Shown piece after piece: positions 45,178 to 57,754 of a stretch of 64,000 nt of DNA; positions within the stretch are counted from its first letter, which is position 1; every line of letters begins with the position of its first letter. The stretch covers positions 31,406 to 95,405 of the forward strand of contig NZ_JAKOPM010000009.1 of the NCBI RefSeq assembly GCF_022288805.1, given 5' to 3'. The translations under genes were made by a program, and so were the position numbers. The notes beneath the pieces were generated by a model, which saw only the letters and a program-made list of their open reading frames with translations, was not told the origin of the DNA and did not search any database. This stretch comes from Corynebacterium yonathiae. GTDB lineage: Bacteria; Actinomycetota; Actinomycetes; Mycobacteriales; Mycobacteriaceae.

Positions 45178-46218
45178 TCATTCACCTAGTTGTATTAGTG
45201 CCATAATGCGCTCAAAATCTTCTTGGTCACCAAATTCCACAACCATCTTGCCCTTGCGCTTGCCCATAGTCACGGTGACCTTGGTGTCAAAGCGATCAGA
45301 CAAGCGCTCGGCGGAATCAGTGAAATACTGCGGCTGTGGCGCTGGCTGCTTCTTCTTGGATTCGGCCGGCTTACCATCACGCTTATAAAGGGTGACTGCC
45401 TCCTCAGTAGCGCGTACGGACAGACCTTCCGCGATGATGCGGTTGGCAATATATTCCATGGCCTCGGTGTCATCCAAAGACAGTAGCGCACGCGCGTGGC
45501 CAGCAGACAAGGTACCAGCGGCTACACGTTTTTGTACCTCTACCGGTAGCTTGAGCAGGCGCAGCATATTGGTCACCTGGGGGCGGGAGCGGCCAATGCG
45601 ATCCGCCAGCTCATTCTGGGTAACGCCGAACTCTTCCAGCAGCTGTTGATAGGCGTGTGCCTCTTCCAGAGGGTTGAGCTGCACACGGTGAATGTTTTCC
45701 AGCAGGGCATCGCGCAGCAGGTTGTCATCCTTGGTATCGCGCACGATGGCCGGAATCGTAGCCAGACCCGCCTTGGAAGAAGCGCGCCAACGGCGCTCAC
45801 CCATGATGAGCTCGAAGCCACCCTCCTCGGAAGGACGGACGACAACGGGCTGCAATAAACCAAACTCGCGAATCGAGTGGACGAGCTCGCCCAGCTCATC
45901 CTCATCGAAGACGGTGCGAGGCTGCTTCGGATTCGGGATAATATCGCCGATGGAAATCTCGCGATAGGTCGCACCGATAGGAGCCGGGGTAGCCTGACGC
46001 TTCTTCGAGGACTTGGAGCCAGAACTCTGCTGAATGGTGGGGGCGCCCTTGACACGCTTGCCTTCGCCGCCCTTATGGCCCGGCTGCGGAGTGGAGTTTC
46101 CCAAGATGATATCCGCAGCGGAGTCTCCTAGGCGCGGCTTGCGGGTAGGGGCATCGGGACCGGATGGGATGAGTGCGGCGAGACCTTTGCCAAGGCCGCC
46201 TTGCTTCTGTTCTGCCAT
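45178..46218 (-). CDS. parB: Chromosome partitioning protein ParB
   Basis: A 346-residue CTP-dependent DNA clamp that loads at parS. The basic N-terminus [11 protein letters not shown] binds ParA. The CTP-binding box GERRWRA is at 140-146, and the helix-turn-helix is [23 protein letters not shown]. The C-terminal dimerisation domain ends [11 protein letters not shown]. Six bases from parA. Its predicted sites are the seven parS cores at 13.5-24.7 kb. Confidence 0.97.
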   Translation of the reverse strand: MAEQKQGGLGKGLAALIPSGPDAPTRKPRLGDSAADIILGNSTPQPGHKGGEGKRVKGAPTIQQSSGSKSSKKRQATPAPIGATYREISIGDIIPNPKQPRTVFDEDELGELVHSIREFGLLQPVVVRPSEEGGFELIMGERRWRASSKAGLATIPAIVRDTKDDNLLRDALLENIHRVQLNPLEEAHAYQQLLEEFGVTQNELADRIGRSRPQVTNMLRLLKLPVEVQKRVAAGTLSAGHARALLSLDDTEAMEYIANRIIAEGLSVRATEEAVTLYKRDGKPAESKKKQPAPQPQYFTDSAERLSDRFDTKVTVTMGKRKGKMVVEFGDQEDFERIMALIQLGE

Positions 46219-46224
46219 GAGTTC

Positions 46225-47073
46225 CTATCCTTCCAATTCCGCGTAAATCTCTGGGCTCACGCCAATCGCCCCGGTGGTCGGGTGCGGGCGGTAATCGCCA
46301 CGCCGGTTAAGCTCGCGCGCCGCCGCAAGGTAGGCGCGGGCACCGGTGGACGAGGGAGCATAATCAATAACCGTAGTACCGTACCCCGGTGCCTCGGAAA
46401 CGCGCACGGAGCGTGGGATAACATTGCCCAGAACTACGGCACCAAACTGTTCGCGGACGTTATCTGCCACATCTTCTGCTAAGCGTGTACGGGCGTCATA
46501 CATGGTCAGCAGCACGGCGGAAATATGCAGATCCTCATTGAGGTGCTCGCGAATCATGGAGATATTTCCCAGCAGCTGGCCCACACCCTCCAAGGCGTAG
46601 TACTCGCATTGAATCGGGATGATGACCTCTTCAGCGCACGTCATTGCATTGATGGTGAGCAACCCAAGCGAAGGCGGGCAGTCAATGAAGACATATTCGA
46701 AGCCATGCTCTTCAAGGAAGCCATTATGCAAAGCGTCATAGAGGCGGAATTCGCGGCGTACCAAGGACACCATTTCGATCTCCGCGCCAGCCAAATCAAT
46801 GGTGGCGGGAATGCAAAAAAGGTTTTCGTTGTGCGAAGAGGGCTGCATGGCCTTTTCGGCGCTGCAATCCCCAAGGAGCACCTCATAGCTGGAATCGGTG
46901 CCGGAGCTATGCTCCGCGCCCATGGCCGTGGAGGCGTTTCCCTGCGGGTCAAGATCGATCACCAGCACTTTCTTGCCCTCTGCGGCAAGCGCTGCGGCCA
47001 AGTTGGCGGCGGAGGTGGTTTTGCCTACGCCGCCCTTCTGGTTAGCAATGGTGATAAGGCGCGGATTAGTCAT
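46225..47073 (-). CDS. parA: Chromosome partitioning ATPase ParA
   Basis: A 282-residue ParA/Soj ATPase. The deviant Walker A motif is KGGVGKTT (13-20), with DLDPQGNAST following. It drives origin segregation with ParB and, in corynebacteria, links to the polar scaffold DivIVA. TAAAGT lies 7 bp before the ATG, overlapping the rsmG stop, so an internal leaderless promoter is possible. Confidence 0.97.
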   Translation of the reverse strand: MTNPRLITIANQKGGVGKTTSAANLAAALAAEGKKVLVIDLDPQGNASTAMGAEHSSGTDSSYEVLLGDCSAEKAMQPSSHNENLFCIPATIDLAGAEIEMVSLVRREFRLYDALHNGFLEEHGFEYVFIDCPPSLGLLTINAMTCAEEVIIPIQCEYYALEGVGQLLGNISMIREHLNEDLHISAVLLTMYDARTRLAEDVADNVREQFGAVVLGNVIPRSVRVSEAPGYGTTVIDYAPSSTGARAYLAAARELNRRGDYRPHPTTGAIGVSPEIYAELEG

Positions 47074-47083
47074 GCCGTCTACT

Positions 47084-47692
47084 TTAGTTCACGCGCGGGA
47101 CACGAATGATCGTGGTTCCCTCGATGGTGCTGACCTCGGCCTTTCCGCCGCCGGCCTTCTTAATATCAGCGGCATCGCGCTCCAATTCCTCATGTACCGA
47201 AGAACCCTTCAACGCGATCATCTCGCCCCCTTTGCGCACGAGCGGCAGCGACCATTTGGCAAGTTTGCCTAGGGGTGCGACGGCACGGGAGGTAACCACG
47301 TCGGCCCCCGCCACTGCCTTTTTAATCGGGCCTTCTTCGGCACGGCCGCGCAGGACCGTGACATTTTCCAGGCCGAGCTGTTCTACCACCTCGTTGAGGT
47401 AGTTATAGCGTTTGAGCAGCGGCTCGATCAGAGTAATTTGCAGGTCTGGGCGCGCAATGGCCAGCGGAATGCCGGGCAACCCAGCACCCGAGCCGACGTC
47501 GATTACCGTGGCACCTTCGGGGATTGCCTGCTTGACGACGGCGCAATTAATGATGTGCCTATCCCATAAACGCGGTACCTCCCGGGGGCCTATAAAACCA
47601 CGAATGGACCCGTCTGTAGCGAGCGAATCATGGTAAGCCTGCGCGAGGGGCAAGCGAGAGCCGAATACTACTGACGGGTCCATCTCGGACAC
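47084..47692 (-). CDS. rsmG: 16S rRNA (guanine527-N7)-methyltransferase
   Basis: A 202-residue SAM-dependent methyltransferase of 16S rRNA. The SAM-binding motif is [16 protein letters not shown], followed by [28 protein letters not shown] is the family-specific catalytic segment. Located between yidC and parA. Confidence 0.96.
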   Translation of the reverse strand: MSEMDPSVVFGSRLPLAQAYHDSLATDGSIRGFIGPREVPRLWDRHIINCAVVKQAIPEGATVIDVGSGAGLPGIPLAIARPDLQITLIEPLLKRYNYLNEVVEQLGLENVTVLRGRAEEGPIKKAVAGADVVTSRAVAPLGKLAKWSLPLVRKGGEMIALKGSSVHEELERDAADIKKAGGGKAEVSTIEGTTIIRVPRVN

Positions 47693-47712
47693 GATGGGGT
47701 TCTCCTCCGTGT

Positions 47713-48690
47713 TTATTTGTTTTTACGCTGTTTCTTAGTGCGGTTGTCCTTCTTGCGGGCACCCGGCTTTGGCGCGGAAGTGCGCTTGGCCTCAATCTTA
47801 GCGGCTTCCTCTTCTTCTTCCTCGCGGTCCATCTTGGCGTAGACGATGCGGGTTTGGAAGAAAGTCCAGACCGTATTGGCCATCATGTAGAACAGCAAAC
47901 CAATTGGCCAGATGAAGCCGGAGAAGACCAGCATGGCCGGCATAACCCACAGCATCATCTTGGACATCATAGCCATTTGCTGCTGCATCATTTCCGCATT
48001 CTGCCCCTGCGGCGCTTGGGTCTTACCGGCAGCGCGACGCTTTTCTTGGCGGTTTAAGCTCATACGCGCATTGAAGTGCGTCATGACCGCAATGATGGCA
48101 ATCATCGGAACGATGATGACAGCTGCCTGGCTAGTGGTTACGCCCTCTACGATTGGGGAGTTCAAGCGCAAGTTGGTCACGAGCGGAACATCAAAAATCT
48201 TGGCGTCCAAGAACTGCTGCACTAGGTCAGGCTTGAAGATGTAGTTCGCAGTATTGGCATTTTCCTCGATGGACATTGGATCGCCACTGGGATGGCCAAT
48301 GCCACCGGCAACCGCAACGGTGCGGTCGAAGGAACGCAACACGTGGAACAGACCAATGAACATTGGAATCTGCACGAAGACCGGCAGGCAGCCAGCCATC
48401 GGACGTACACCAGATTCCTTATAAACCTTCTGCATCTCCTGTGCAGCCTTGGTTTGGTCATTGCCGTACTTCGCACGGATTTCCTGCACCTTAGGCTGGA
48501 TTTCCTGCATCTTGCGCGAGGAGCGAATCTGGCTGATAGTCGGCTTGACCATCAACGCCTTAAGCGTCCAGGTCAGCAGCACAATGGACAGAATCCACGT
48601 AATTCCCCACGCCGGGTCCATCACGAGAGATAGCAGCCAGTGCCAGAACCATAAAACGGCCGAAATTGGCCAGTAAATGAAATTAAGCAC
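47713..48690 (-). CDS. yidC: Membrane protein insertase YidC
   Basis: A 325-residue Oxa1/YidC protein with five membrane helices. The conserved segments are [19 protein letters not shown] and [13 protein letters not shown]. The C-terminal tail is strongly basic ([13 protein letters not shown]), as in YidC proteins that contact the ribosome. 13 bp after yidD. Confidence 0.96.
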   Translation of the reverse strand: MLNFIYWPISAVLWFWHWLLSLVMDPAWGITWILSIVLLTWTLKALMVKPTISQIRSSRKMQEIQPKVQEIRAKYGNDQTKAAQEMQKVYKESGVRPMAGCLPVFVQIPMFIGLFHVLRSFDRTVAVAGGIGHPSGDPMSIEENANTANYIFKPDLVQQFLDAKIFDVPLVTNLRLNSPIVEGVTTSQAAVIIVPMIAIIAVMTHFNARMSLNRQEKRRAAGKTQAPQGQNAEMMQQQMAMMSKMMLWVMPAMLVFSGFIWPIGLLFYMMANTVWTFFQTRIVYAKMDREEEEEEAAKIEAKRTSAPKPGARKKDNRTKKQRKNK

Positions 48691-48703
48691 GAGTGTTTAA
48701 TCC

Positions 48704-48979
48704 TCAATTGTTGTTGGTATCCGGGACCGGATCGAACCCGCCCGGATGCCAGGGGCCGCATTTGCAAACCCTGGCTATTGCCATCGCCGTACCCTTGGAA
48801 GCGCCGTGTTTGGAAAGCGCCTCTAGAGCATAAGCACTGCATGTCGGATCGAACCGACAGGTCGATACCATCTTAAAGCCAGAGACATGTTTTTGGTAGA
48901 AACGAACCACTCTGACCATTGGTTTGGCCAATCCTCTGGCTGGGGGAATTTCTTCCCCGCGGGAATTTAGATATCCCAT
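48704..48979 (-). CDS. yidD: Membrane protein insertion efficiency factor YidD
   Basis: A 91-residue protein with the YidD core [19 protein letters not shown] and [13 protein letters not shown]. It overlaps the end of rnpA by 13 bp. Supports YidC/Sec insertion. Confidence 0.94.
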   Translation of the reverse strand: MGYLNSRGEEIPPARGLAKPMVRVVRFYQKHVSGFKMVSTCRFDPTCSAYALEALSKHGASKGTAMAIARVCKCGPWHPGGFDPVPDTNNN

Positions 48980-49329
48980 TGCTTGCGAAGTGCTTTGGCA
49001 AGATCTTTTTCTAACTGCTCACTACTAGCAGTAGCACTAGCGGGCAGTGCACGAATGACCACATCCACGCTGGCGGGCAGCTTGGGAATGAATGTCATGC
49101 ACACATGGCGAAGCCGCCGGGAGGTGCGGTGGCGAACCACTGCATTCCCGACGGCTTTAGAAACAATCAGCCCAAATCGCGGCCCAGTGGCGGCGATATC
49201 GGCTGCCTTGTCCGTACCTGCGTTATCGCGTGCATGCACGACGATCGTACGAGTGCCCGCCCGGCGGCTGCCCTTCATCGTGCGCCGAAACTGCGTCGGT
49301 GATGTGAGCTTATGCTGGGCCGGAAGCAT
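48967..49329 (-). CDS. rnpA: Ribonuclease P protein component
   Basis: A 120-residue basic protein. The RNR-type motif region is [19 protein letters not shown], which binds the RNase P RNA and pre-tRNA. Directly follows rpmH (3 bp), the universal rpmH-rnpA arrangement. Confidence 0.94.
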   Translation of the reverse strand: MLPAQHKLTSPTQFRRTMKGSRRAGTRTIVVHARDNAGTDKAADIAATGPRFGLIVSKAVGNAVVRHRTSRRLRHVCMTFIPKLPASVDVVIRALPASATASSEQLEKDLAKALRKQWDI

Positions 49330-49332
49330 AAC

Positions 49333-49476
49333 TTATGCAGTCAGCTTTGCGCGGCCCTTCTTGCGACGAGCTGCAACGATGGCGCGACCTGCACGAGTGC
49401 TCATGCGGGTGCGGAAGCCGTGCTTACGAGCACGACGACGGTTGTTCGGCTGGAACGTGCGCTTACCCTTTGCCAC
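49333..49476 (-). CDS. rpmH: 50S ribosomal protein L34
   Basis: A 47-residue, very basic protein: [20 protein letters not shown], then [18 protein letters not shown]. The start is the GTG at 49476 with AAGGAG 9 bases upstream; the longer frame to 49551 is not L34-like and is rejected. First gene of the minus-strand operon leading away from oriC. Confidence 0.97.
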   Translation of the reverse strand: MAKGKRTFQPNNRRRARKHGFRTRMSTRAGRAIVAARRKKGRAKLTA

Positions 49477-50146
49477 GTTAATTCTCCTTGAAGTTGTGCG
49501 TAGGCACACTACCGCTAGGCAGTGGTGTACCCACTGATGAATAGATTCCATGAACCTGACGCATCACAGTCTCTCCGGTACACGGCGAGCCGACGGGCCC
49601 AGCCAGTGCGAGGTGACGCTGTCACTTTCACGCGCAACTCTTTGTTGCAATAGACCATGCCAGATTACGTGATTTCTGCCGCTGGAAACAAATCGACACC
49701 CGGGTACACCCGAAATTACATAAATGTTTTTTCTTGCAGCTAGAAGGCCAGATTCTAGGCCCTTACTGCACCTAATCCACCACACCGGAGGGTCGACCCC
49801 AACCCGCACCCGGGTAGTGAATTTTTCTCGCTAGACACACCTGCCATTTCGGCGGTACAACAGAAGAATCAAATTCCACAGCCGTACCGACCATGTGGAT
49901 AACTCTAAATCAACACTCGAGACTTTTGCAGTTTTCGCAGCGTATGGCCATAGACTGGCCAATTGAGAGTTATCCACAGCCATGAACTAAGCTGTGAATA
50001 ACTATTTCATCCACACCTGTGGATAACTCTGTGGAGTTCGAGGTGACTCGATAAAAACCAATGTGAAAACCACAGTGGAATCCGCGGTGAAAATTGTTAT
50101 TCAATGTCCACCCGTCCCCGACTAAATTCCACAAAGGTAGCCTGTA
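49477..50146. other. rpmH-dnaA intergenic region, left part of oriC
   Basis: 670 bp with the divergent promoters of rpmH and dnaA. DnaA boxes: TGTGGATAA at 49894-49902, TTATCCACA at 49970-49978, TGTGAATAA at 49993-50001 (one mismatch) and TGTGGATAA at 50018-50026. A CACCCGGGTA decamer occurs twice (49697 and 49807), 110 bp apart. Confidence 0.85.
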
Positions 50147-51784
50147 GTGACTGACCCACAAGCGAACCTGCATGCCGTTTGGCGCGCGGTCGTTGATGAC
50201 CTGCTCGCACAATCCGAGCAACCCAATTCCGAGGTCCCTAGTTTTTCGCATTCACAGCGCCTTTATCTCCAGCTAGTTCGCCCCATCATGATGGTCGAGG
50301 GATACACCCTTGTCGCCGCCGAGAACCTGGATGCCAAAAATGTGGTCGAAAACGAGCTTGGCGAGCATATCGCCAAGGCATTGACCCGGCACCTCGGCCG
50401 CCCGTGTTCCTTCGCGGTTACCCTCGCGACCCCGCAAGAGCCGCAGCCACCGGCCGCTGAACCGGCCCCACAAGCAGCTCCCCCTCAGCAGCAACAACCC
50501 CCACAAGCACAACCACAGCAGAACACGGAAGCTACCCCGAACTACATTCCGCGCCCGCAGCAACCAGATACCGCTGCGCAACAGGCTCCTATCCAGAACA
50601 ACTGGCAGTCCAGCCACGCCCCAGCAAGCCTGGATGAGTTGGCCGAACACTATAACCAGCAGCAGGCGGAGGCCGCGGGAAATTTCTCGGGTGCTGCCAC
50701 CAATTCCGCCCGCATCCCGCGCGAGGCTCCGGCGCATGATCCCAATCGTGAAACTTCACTCAATCCAAAGCACACCTTCGATAGCTTTGTGATTGGTTCT
50801 TCGAATCGTTTTGCCAATGGTGCAGCCGTTGCCGTGGCCGAGAATCCCGCGCGTGCCTACAACCCACTCTTTATCTGGGGCGGCTCTGGACTAGGTAAAA
50901 CGCACCTTTTGCACGCCGCTGGCAATTACGCCCAGGTACTGCATCCGGGCCTGCGGGTAAAATATGTGTCTTCGGAAGAATTCACGAATGACTACATTAA
51001 TTCCTTGCGCGATGACCGCCAGGAATCATTCAAACGCCGCTACCGCAATCTCGACATTTTGATGGTCGATGACATCCAGTTCTTGGAGGGCAAGGAATCC
51101 ACTCAGGAGGAGTTTTTCCATACCTTCAATGCGCTGCACCAAGCCAATAAGCAGATCATTTTGTCTTCGGACCGCCCGCCAAAGCAGCTCACCACGCTAG
51201 AGGATCGCCTCCGCACCCGCTTTGAAGGCGGTCTGATCACCGATATTCAGCCGCCAGATCTAGAAACGCGTATCGCGATTTTGATGAAGAAGGCAGCCAA
51301 TGATGGCACCGAGGTAGATCGCTCCGTACTTGAGCTCATTGCCTCACGCTTCGAGTCTTCTATTCGCGAACTCGAAGGCGCACTCATCCGTGTTTCGGCC
51401 TATTCTTCCTTGGTTAATGAGCCAATCAATGTGGAGATGGCTGAAATCGCTTTGCGCGATTTGGCCCCTGATTCCGCAGATCGACAGATCACCGCTACCT
51501 CGATCATGGAGGTCACGGCAGAGTTCTTCGATATTGATGTAGAAACACTGCGCGGCGCCGGCAAGAAGCGCGCGGTAGCGCATGCTCGCCAGTTGGCTAT
51601 GTATCTATGCCGCGAACTTACAGAGCTATCCCTTCCTAAGATCGGTGAGCAGTTCGGCGGCAAGGACCACACCACCGTCATCTATGCAGATCGCAAAATC
51701 CGCAAAGAGATGACTGAAAAGCGCAATACCTACGACGAGATCCAGGCACTTACCCAGCGCATCAAGAATCGCGGTCGCGCCTAA
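50147..51784 (+). CDS. dnaA: Chromosomal replication initiator DnaA
   Basis: 545 residues. Domain I is residues 1-90; domain II is a long Pro/Gln-rich linker (about 95-205). Domain III is an AAA+ ATPase with Walker A GGSGLGKT (245-252) and Walker [10 protein letters not shown]. Domain IV ends with the DNA-binding signature [15 protein letters not shown]. Starts at GTG 50147 with AAAGG upstream. It opens the origin at the DnaA-box arrays on both sides of the gene. Confidence 0.98.
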   Translation: MTDPQANLHAVWRAVVDDLLAQSEQPNSEVPSFSHSQRLYLQLVRPIMMVEGYTLVAAENLDAKNVVENELGEHIAKALTRHLGRPCSFAVTLATPQEPQPPAAEPAPQAAPPQQQQPPQAQPQQNTEATPNYIPRPQQPDTAAQQAPIQNNWQSSHAPASLDELAEHYNQQQAEAAGNFSGAATNSARIPREAPAHDPNRETSLNPKHTFDSFVIGSSNRFANGAAVAVAENPARAYNPLFIWGGSGLGKTHLLHAAGNYAQVLHPGLRVKYVSSEEFTNDYINSLRDDRQESFKRRYRNLDILMVDDIQFLEGKESTQEEFFHTFNALHQANKQIILSSDRPPKQLTTLEDRLRTRFEGGLITDIQPPDLETRIAILMKKAANDGTEVDRSVLELIASRFESSIRELEGALIRVSAYSSLVNEPINVEMAEIALRDLAPDSADRQITATSIMEVTAEFFDIDVETLRGAGKKRAVAHARQLAMYLCRELTELSLPKIGEQFGGKDHTTVIYADRKIRKEMTEKRNTYDEIQALTQRIKNRGRA

Positions 51785-51802
51785 TTCTCACCGCACTACT
51801 TC

Positions 51803-51834
51803 AACGCCTTCCTTATATAAAGGAGGGCGTTTTT
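51803..51834 (+). terminator. Rho-independent terminator of dnaA
   Basis: A 12-bp stem (AACGCCTTCCTT / AAGGAGGGCGTT, one G-U pair), loop ATATA, then TTTA. Confidence 0.88.
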
Positions 51835-52307
51835 AGTTTTCCCTTTAGACTTCCCTGATTCCGCCGGCCCCACGTGGAGCTCAAGCCAGAACGACAAAAC
51901 TGGAAATCCGCACGAAAGCCGAATAGGAGGCTAAAACAAACCTCCGCGCAACCGCTACCCATTGTTGTAATTTCACAAAGAATTCAAAACCGCTCCTGGA
52001 ACTAAGCGTTTAACTGGGAAAAGAGTTATCCACAGCGTTGTTCACACCTGTGTAATTTCATCTTTGTAATTCATGGATCTTGCTCACAGTTTTAAATTCC
52101 ACAAGCCCTATGCTGGAAGAACCGCCCTGTGATCAGCCCTGTGTGTAGATCGGTGATCAAATGACAAAACCTGTGGATAAAACGGCGGTCCCACTAGTTG
52201 TCCACAATTCGCCCCGATTGATCACAGCAAGATCACAAGATTTGGCACACCCCGGATCTGTGCCGTGAACTTGTCATTTACCAAGTTACCCACAGATACC
52301 ACAGCGC

Positions 52308-52322
52308 TTATTACTACTACTA
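52308..52322. promoter_or_regulatory. DnaA-trio element (origin unwinding)
   Basis: Five consecutive trinucleotides TTA TTA CTA CTA CTA, i.e. TAG TAG TAG TAA TAA on the other strand, 13 bp after a DnaA box and followed by AATTATTT. This is the DnaA-trio arrangement that loads DnaA on single-stranded DNA in the basal unwinding system. Confidence 0.75.
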
Positions 52323-52515
52323 AATTATTTCTCTGATCTACCTAGAAGAAAGAGGGTGTGTGGAATTCGCCCCAGCCTGCCTTCGGCCAAACGCGAATCG
52401 AACGGGCGAAGATGGAATTACATGTTGTGGCGCACCGTGCCCGATGCGGTAAGTTGGAAGCCAGTCTTTTGTAAGTAACAATTTTCCTACTTGCCCTAGA
52501 GGAGCTCTTCGCACC

Positions 52516-53697
52516 ATGGATGAAGCCGTGTCATTTCGCGTTGCCAAAGATGATCTTGCCAACGCCGTAGCGTGGGTTGCTCGCAGCCTGCCCTCCAAGG
52601 TCACCCAGCCCGTGCTGCGCGCGATGCTGATCACCGCGGATGACAATGGTCTTGAGTTCACCGGCTTCGATTACGAAGTCTCTACCCGCGTCCGCATCGC
52701 CGGCATGGTGGATGAACCCGGGCAAATCGCCGTAGCTGGCAAGCTTCTTTCCGATATCGTCGCTTCTTTGCCAAACAAAGAAGTAGAGATCTCCCAGGTA
52801 GATTCCAAGGCCCTGGTTACTTGCGGTTCTTCCCGCTTTGAACTGCCGCTAATTCCCCTGGATGATTACCCACAGCTTCCGGCCCTGCCGGAGGTTACCG
52901 GCACCATCCAGCCACAGCTATTCGTCGAGGCCATCCACCAGGTCGCTGCCGCGGCCGGCAAGGATGACACCCTGCCAATGCTCACCGGTGTGCACATGGA
53001 TATCCATGGCAAAGACATTGAGATGACGGCAACGGACCGCTTCCGCCTAGCTATGCGCACCTTGGAATGGGAGCCGAAGTCCCCAGACGTGGAAGCCAAG
53101 CTTCTGGTACCTGCTAAGACCCTGCAGGAAACTGGCCGTTCCTTGGATCCGCATCTCAACATTCCAGTGGAGATCGCCGTGGGCACCGATGAGAATATTG
53201 GTGCCGAAGGCCTCTTTGGCCTGCACGCGGATAATCGTGAAACCACCACGCGCATGCTGGATGCAGATTTTCCCAATGTGCAGCCGCTGCTGCCGAAGAA
53301 TCACACCAATATTGCCTCCATTGAGGTGGCACCACTGCAGGAAGCGATCCGCCGCGTTTCTTTGCTGACGGATCGCAACGCGCAGATCCGGATGGAATTC
53401 GCTGATGGTCAGGTAACCCTATCTGCCGGCGCGGATGCCGGTAACGCCACCGAGACCCTGCCATGTGCGTTCTATGGCCGTGATGAATTCCTCATCGCTT
53501 TCAACCCGGGCTATCTTAAGGATGGTTTGGCCGTTATCAACACCGACCGGGTGGTCTTTGGCTTTACCGAGCCTTCTCGTCCGGCCATTATGATCCCAGA
53601 ACCGGAAGAGCTGCCTGAGGCCGATGAAGATGGCAACTTCCCCACGCCGGAGACTAACTTCACCTACCTGCTCATGCCGGTTCGCCTGCCGGGCTAA
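52516..53697 (+). CDS. dnaN: DNA polymerase III sliding clamp (beta)
   Basis: 393 residues, three DnaN domains. N-terminal [20 protein letters not shown], middle [11 protein letters not shown] with [13 protein letters not shown], and a C-terminal LLMPVRLPG end that forms part of the binding pocket. GAGGAG precedes the ATG. The TAA overlaps the recF ATG (TAATG). Confidence 0.98.
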   Translation: MDEAVSFRVAKDDLANAVAWVARSLPSKVTQPVLRAMLITADDNGLEFTGFDYEVSTRVRIAGMVDEPGQIAVAGKLLSDIVASLPNKEVEISQVDSKALVTCGSSRFELPLIPLDDYPQLPALPEVTGTIQPQLFVEAIHQVAAAAGKDDTLPMLTGVHMDIHGKDIEMTATDRFRLAMRTLEWEPKSPDVEAKLLVPAKTLQETGRSLDPHLNIPVEIAVGTDENIGAEGLFGLHADNRETTTRMLDADFPNVQPLLPKNHTNIASIEVAPLQEAIRRVSLLTDRNAQIRMEFADGQVTLSAGADAGNATETLPCAFYGRDEFLIAFNPGYLKDGLAVINTDRVVFGFTEPSRPAIMIPEPEELPEADEDGNFPTPETNFTYLLMPVRLPG

Positions 53698-54896
53698 TGT
53701 ACGTCAGGGATCTCGATGTTCGGGATTTTCGCTCATGGCCCGAACTTAAAGTACAGCTAGGGCCGGGGATCACCCTTTTTGTCGGGCGCAATGGCTTTGG
53801 CAAGACCAATATCGTCGAGGCCATTGGTTATACTGCCCATCTTTCTTCCCATCGCGTTTCTCATGATGCGCCGCTGGTGCGCCAGGGTGCGGGTAGTGCG
53901 CGGGTGTCCATTACCGCGGTGAACCAAGGCCGCGAGCTCACCACCCATTTGCTGATTAAGCCCCACGCGGCCAATCAAGCGCAGATCAATCGCACGCGCC
54001 TGCGCAGCCCCCGTGAGCTTCTGGGCGTGGTAAAAACGGTGCTCTTTTCCCCGGAAGATTTGGCCTTGGTGCGCGGCGAGCCGGCTGGGCGCCGCGCCTA
54101 CCTCGATAGCATCATTGCCTCGCGGACCCCGCGCCTTGCGGGCGTAAAGGCCGACTATGACAAGGTACTCAAGCAGCGCAATGCCCTGCTCAAATCTGGC
54201 TCCGCCAGCCTGCGCCGCGGCTATTCCGATAGCGATGGTGCCGCGGCACTGGCCACCTTGGATACCTGGGATGCGCAGTTAGCCCGCCTCGGCGCCCAGG
54301 TTATTGCCGCGCGCCTTGCGCTTGTCGACGCCCTTTTAGACCACATTCCCGCCGCCTATTCCGGCCTAGCACCAGAATCGCGCCCAGCGCAGGTGGAGTA
54401 TAAATCCACGATCGACACCGCGGACCGAGAGGTGCTCGAGGCAGTGATGCTTACCGAATTGGCGAACGTTCGGCAACGCGAAATCGAACGCGGCATTTCC
54501 CTCGTGGGCCCACACCGCGACGATCTGGTGCTTAATCTGGGTGAACAGCCGGCCAAGGGCTTTGCCAGCCATGGCGAGACGTGGTCCTATGCCATCGCGC
54601 TGCGCCTAGCGGAGTTTAATCTCCTGCGCCAGGAGGGAGGATCGGATCCGGTGCTCATCTTGGATGATGTTTTTGCTGAGTTGGACGCCAAGCGCCGCAA
54701 GCAGCTCGTCCACCTGGCCGCCGAGGCCGAGCAGGTGCTCATCACCGCGGCGGTAGATGAGGATCTACCAGGAAATTTGGAGCCCATCGTGCGCTATCGC
54801 GTGAGCGTGGAAGATACCGATGCCGGGCGCATTTCCAAGCTCAACGCTGAGGATGCTGGTGCGGACGCTGCCGAGGAAGGTGAGGGAAGTGAGTGA
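53697..54896 (+). CDS. recF: Recombination mediator RecF
   Basis: A 399-residue SMC-like ATPase. Walker [10 protein letters not shown] (30-38), signature region [10 protein letters not shown], and Walker [13 protein letters not shown]. It helps load RecA at gapped DNA. Coupled to dnaN and to dciA. Confidence 0.97.
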   Translation: MYVRDLDVRDFRSWPELKVQLGPGITLFVGRNGFGKTNIVEAIGYTAHLSSHRVSHDAPLVRQGAGSARVSITAVNQGRELTTHLLIKPHAANQAQINRTRLRSPRELLGVVKTVLFSPEDLALVRGEPAGRRAYLDSIIASRTPRLAGVKADYDKVLKQRNALLKSGSASLRRGYSDSDGAAALATLDTWDAQLARLGAQVIAARLALVDALLDHIPAAYSGLAPESRPAQVEYKSTIDTADREVLEAVMLTELANVRQREIERGISLVGPHRDDLVLNLGEQPAKGFASHGETWSYAIALRLAEFNLLRQEGGSDPVLILDDVFAELDAKRRKQLVHLAAEAEQVLITAAVDEDLPGNLEPIVRYRVSVEDTDAGRISKLNAEDAGADAAEEGEGSE

Positions 54897-55458
54897 GATA
54901 GAAGGGGGCGTCGGCAAGCAGCGCATTGATCCAGTCACCCAGTACTTTAAGCTGGTCCGCTCCACCTCCAAGAACCCGCCGAAGCTAACCCGCCCTGTGC
55001 CGAAGATGCCGGTGCCCTCTCTGGAGAAGGCACAAAAGCAGGGGTATATGGGCTATCAACGGGGTATTCCCACAGGACCGGATGGCAGGAAGAAACGGCG
55101 CACGCTGGCGGTGCCGAGCCTGGGAGCCCAAATCAGCCGCGAGGTAGTCAATCGTGGCTGGGAGCATGGCCTGGCCAATGGCTGGGTGATGGGGAATTGG
55201 GAAAATCTCGTGGGCGAGCGTATCGCCGCCCATACGCAGCCGCAGAAGATTAAGGACAAGGTTGTCTATGTGTCCTGCGATAACTCCACCTGGGCTACGG
55301 AGTTGCGCTATCTGCAGCGCCAAATCCTGCGGAAAATCTCTGACCGCCTAGGGCCGGATGTCATCGTTGAGCTGCGCATTCATGGCCCTAAGCAAAGGCG
55401 CAACTATGAGGGGCGGCAGTGGGTGAGACCACAAGGATCGCAAGATACGTATGGCTAA
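54889..55458 (+). CDS. dciA: DciA-type helicase operation protein (DUF721)
   Basis: A 189-residue protein read from the GTG at 54889, which overlaps recF by 8 bp and has AGGTGAGGG upstream. The C-terminal DUF721 domain is [27 protein letters not shown] to [15 protein letters not shown]. DciA is the ancestral loader/partner of the replicative helicase DnaB. The N-terminal part is basic and disordered. Confidence 0.9.
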   Translation: MSEIEGGVGKQRIDPVTQYFKLVRSTSKNPPKLTRPVPKMPVPSLEKAQKQGYMGYQRGIPTGPDGRKKRRTLAVPSLGAQISREVVNRGWEHGLANGWVMGNWENLVGERIAAHTQPQKIKDKVVYVSCDNSTWATELRYLQRQILRKISDRLGPDVIVELRIHGPKQRRNYEGRQWVRPQGSQDTYG

Positions 55459-55562
55459 TAGGTTGCAGTTGGATCCGACCTTTAAATTCTAAATAACCTC
55501 AGAGCGCGCCAGATTCCTATCTCTCACGGGTGTGGGGTGTCTTTCAGTAGGGGGTATCCGTG

Positions 55563-55568
55563 TAGAAT
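55563..55568 (+). promoter_or_regulatory. -10 element of gyrB
   Basis: TAGAAT, 47 bases before the gyrB GTG, with CTTTCA (55541-55546) as a poor -35 at 16-bp spacing. AAAAGGAGA is the ribosome binding site. Confidence 0.65.
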
Positions 55569-55594
55569 AGTCAGGGTCTTAGAATTAGCTATAG

Positions 55595-57685
<2,091 letters not shown>

Positions 57686-57698
57686 AGCGCAGCACAAG

Positions 57699-57729
57699 GC
57701 CCACCGTGGAATTCCCGCGGTGGGCTTTA
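57699..57729. terminator. Terminator between gyrB and the DHA2 transporter
   Basis: GCCCACCG (57699-57706) pairs with CGGTGGGC (57718-57725), followed by TTTAA; both flanking genes point to it. Confidence 0.82.
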
Positions 57730-57754
57730 ATTGTGGCGTCGTAAAGCGCTAGCT

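Larger units (their letters stand above)
51785..52515. other. oriC: Replication origin oriC (dnaA-dnaN intergenic)
   Basis: 731 bp. DnaA boxes: TTATCCACA 52026-52034; TGTGGATAA 52172-52180; TTGTCCACA 52198-52206 (one mismatch); TTACCCACA 52286-52294 (one mismatch). The last box is followed by a short GC cluster and a DnaA-trio run at 52308-52322, then AT-rich DNA. The dnaA terminator lies at the left end and the dnaN promoter at the right. Confidence 0.9.

Noticed and set aside
49697..49816. Pair of CACCCGGGTA decamers as an origin iteron
   Set aside because: Only two copies, 110 bp apart and not resembling known initiator sites; recorded but not claimed.
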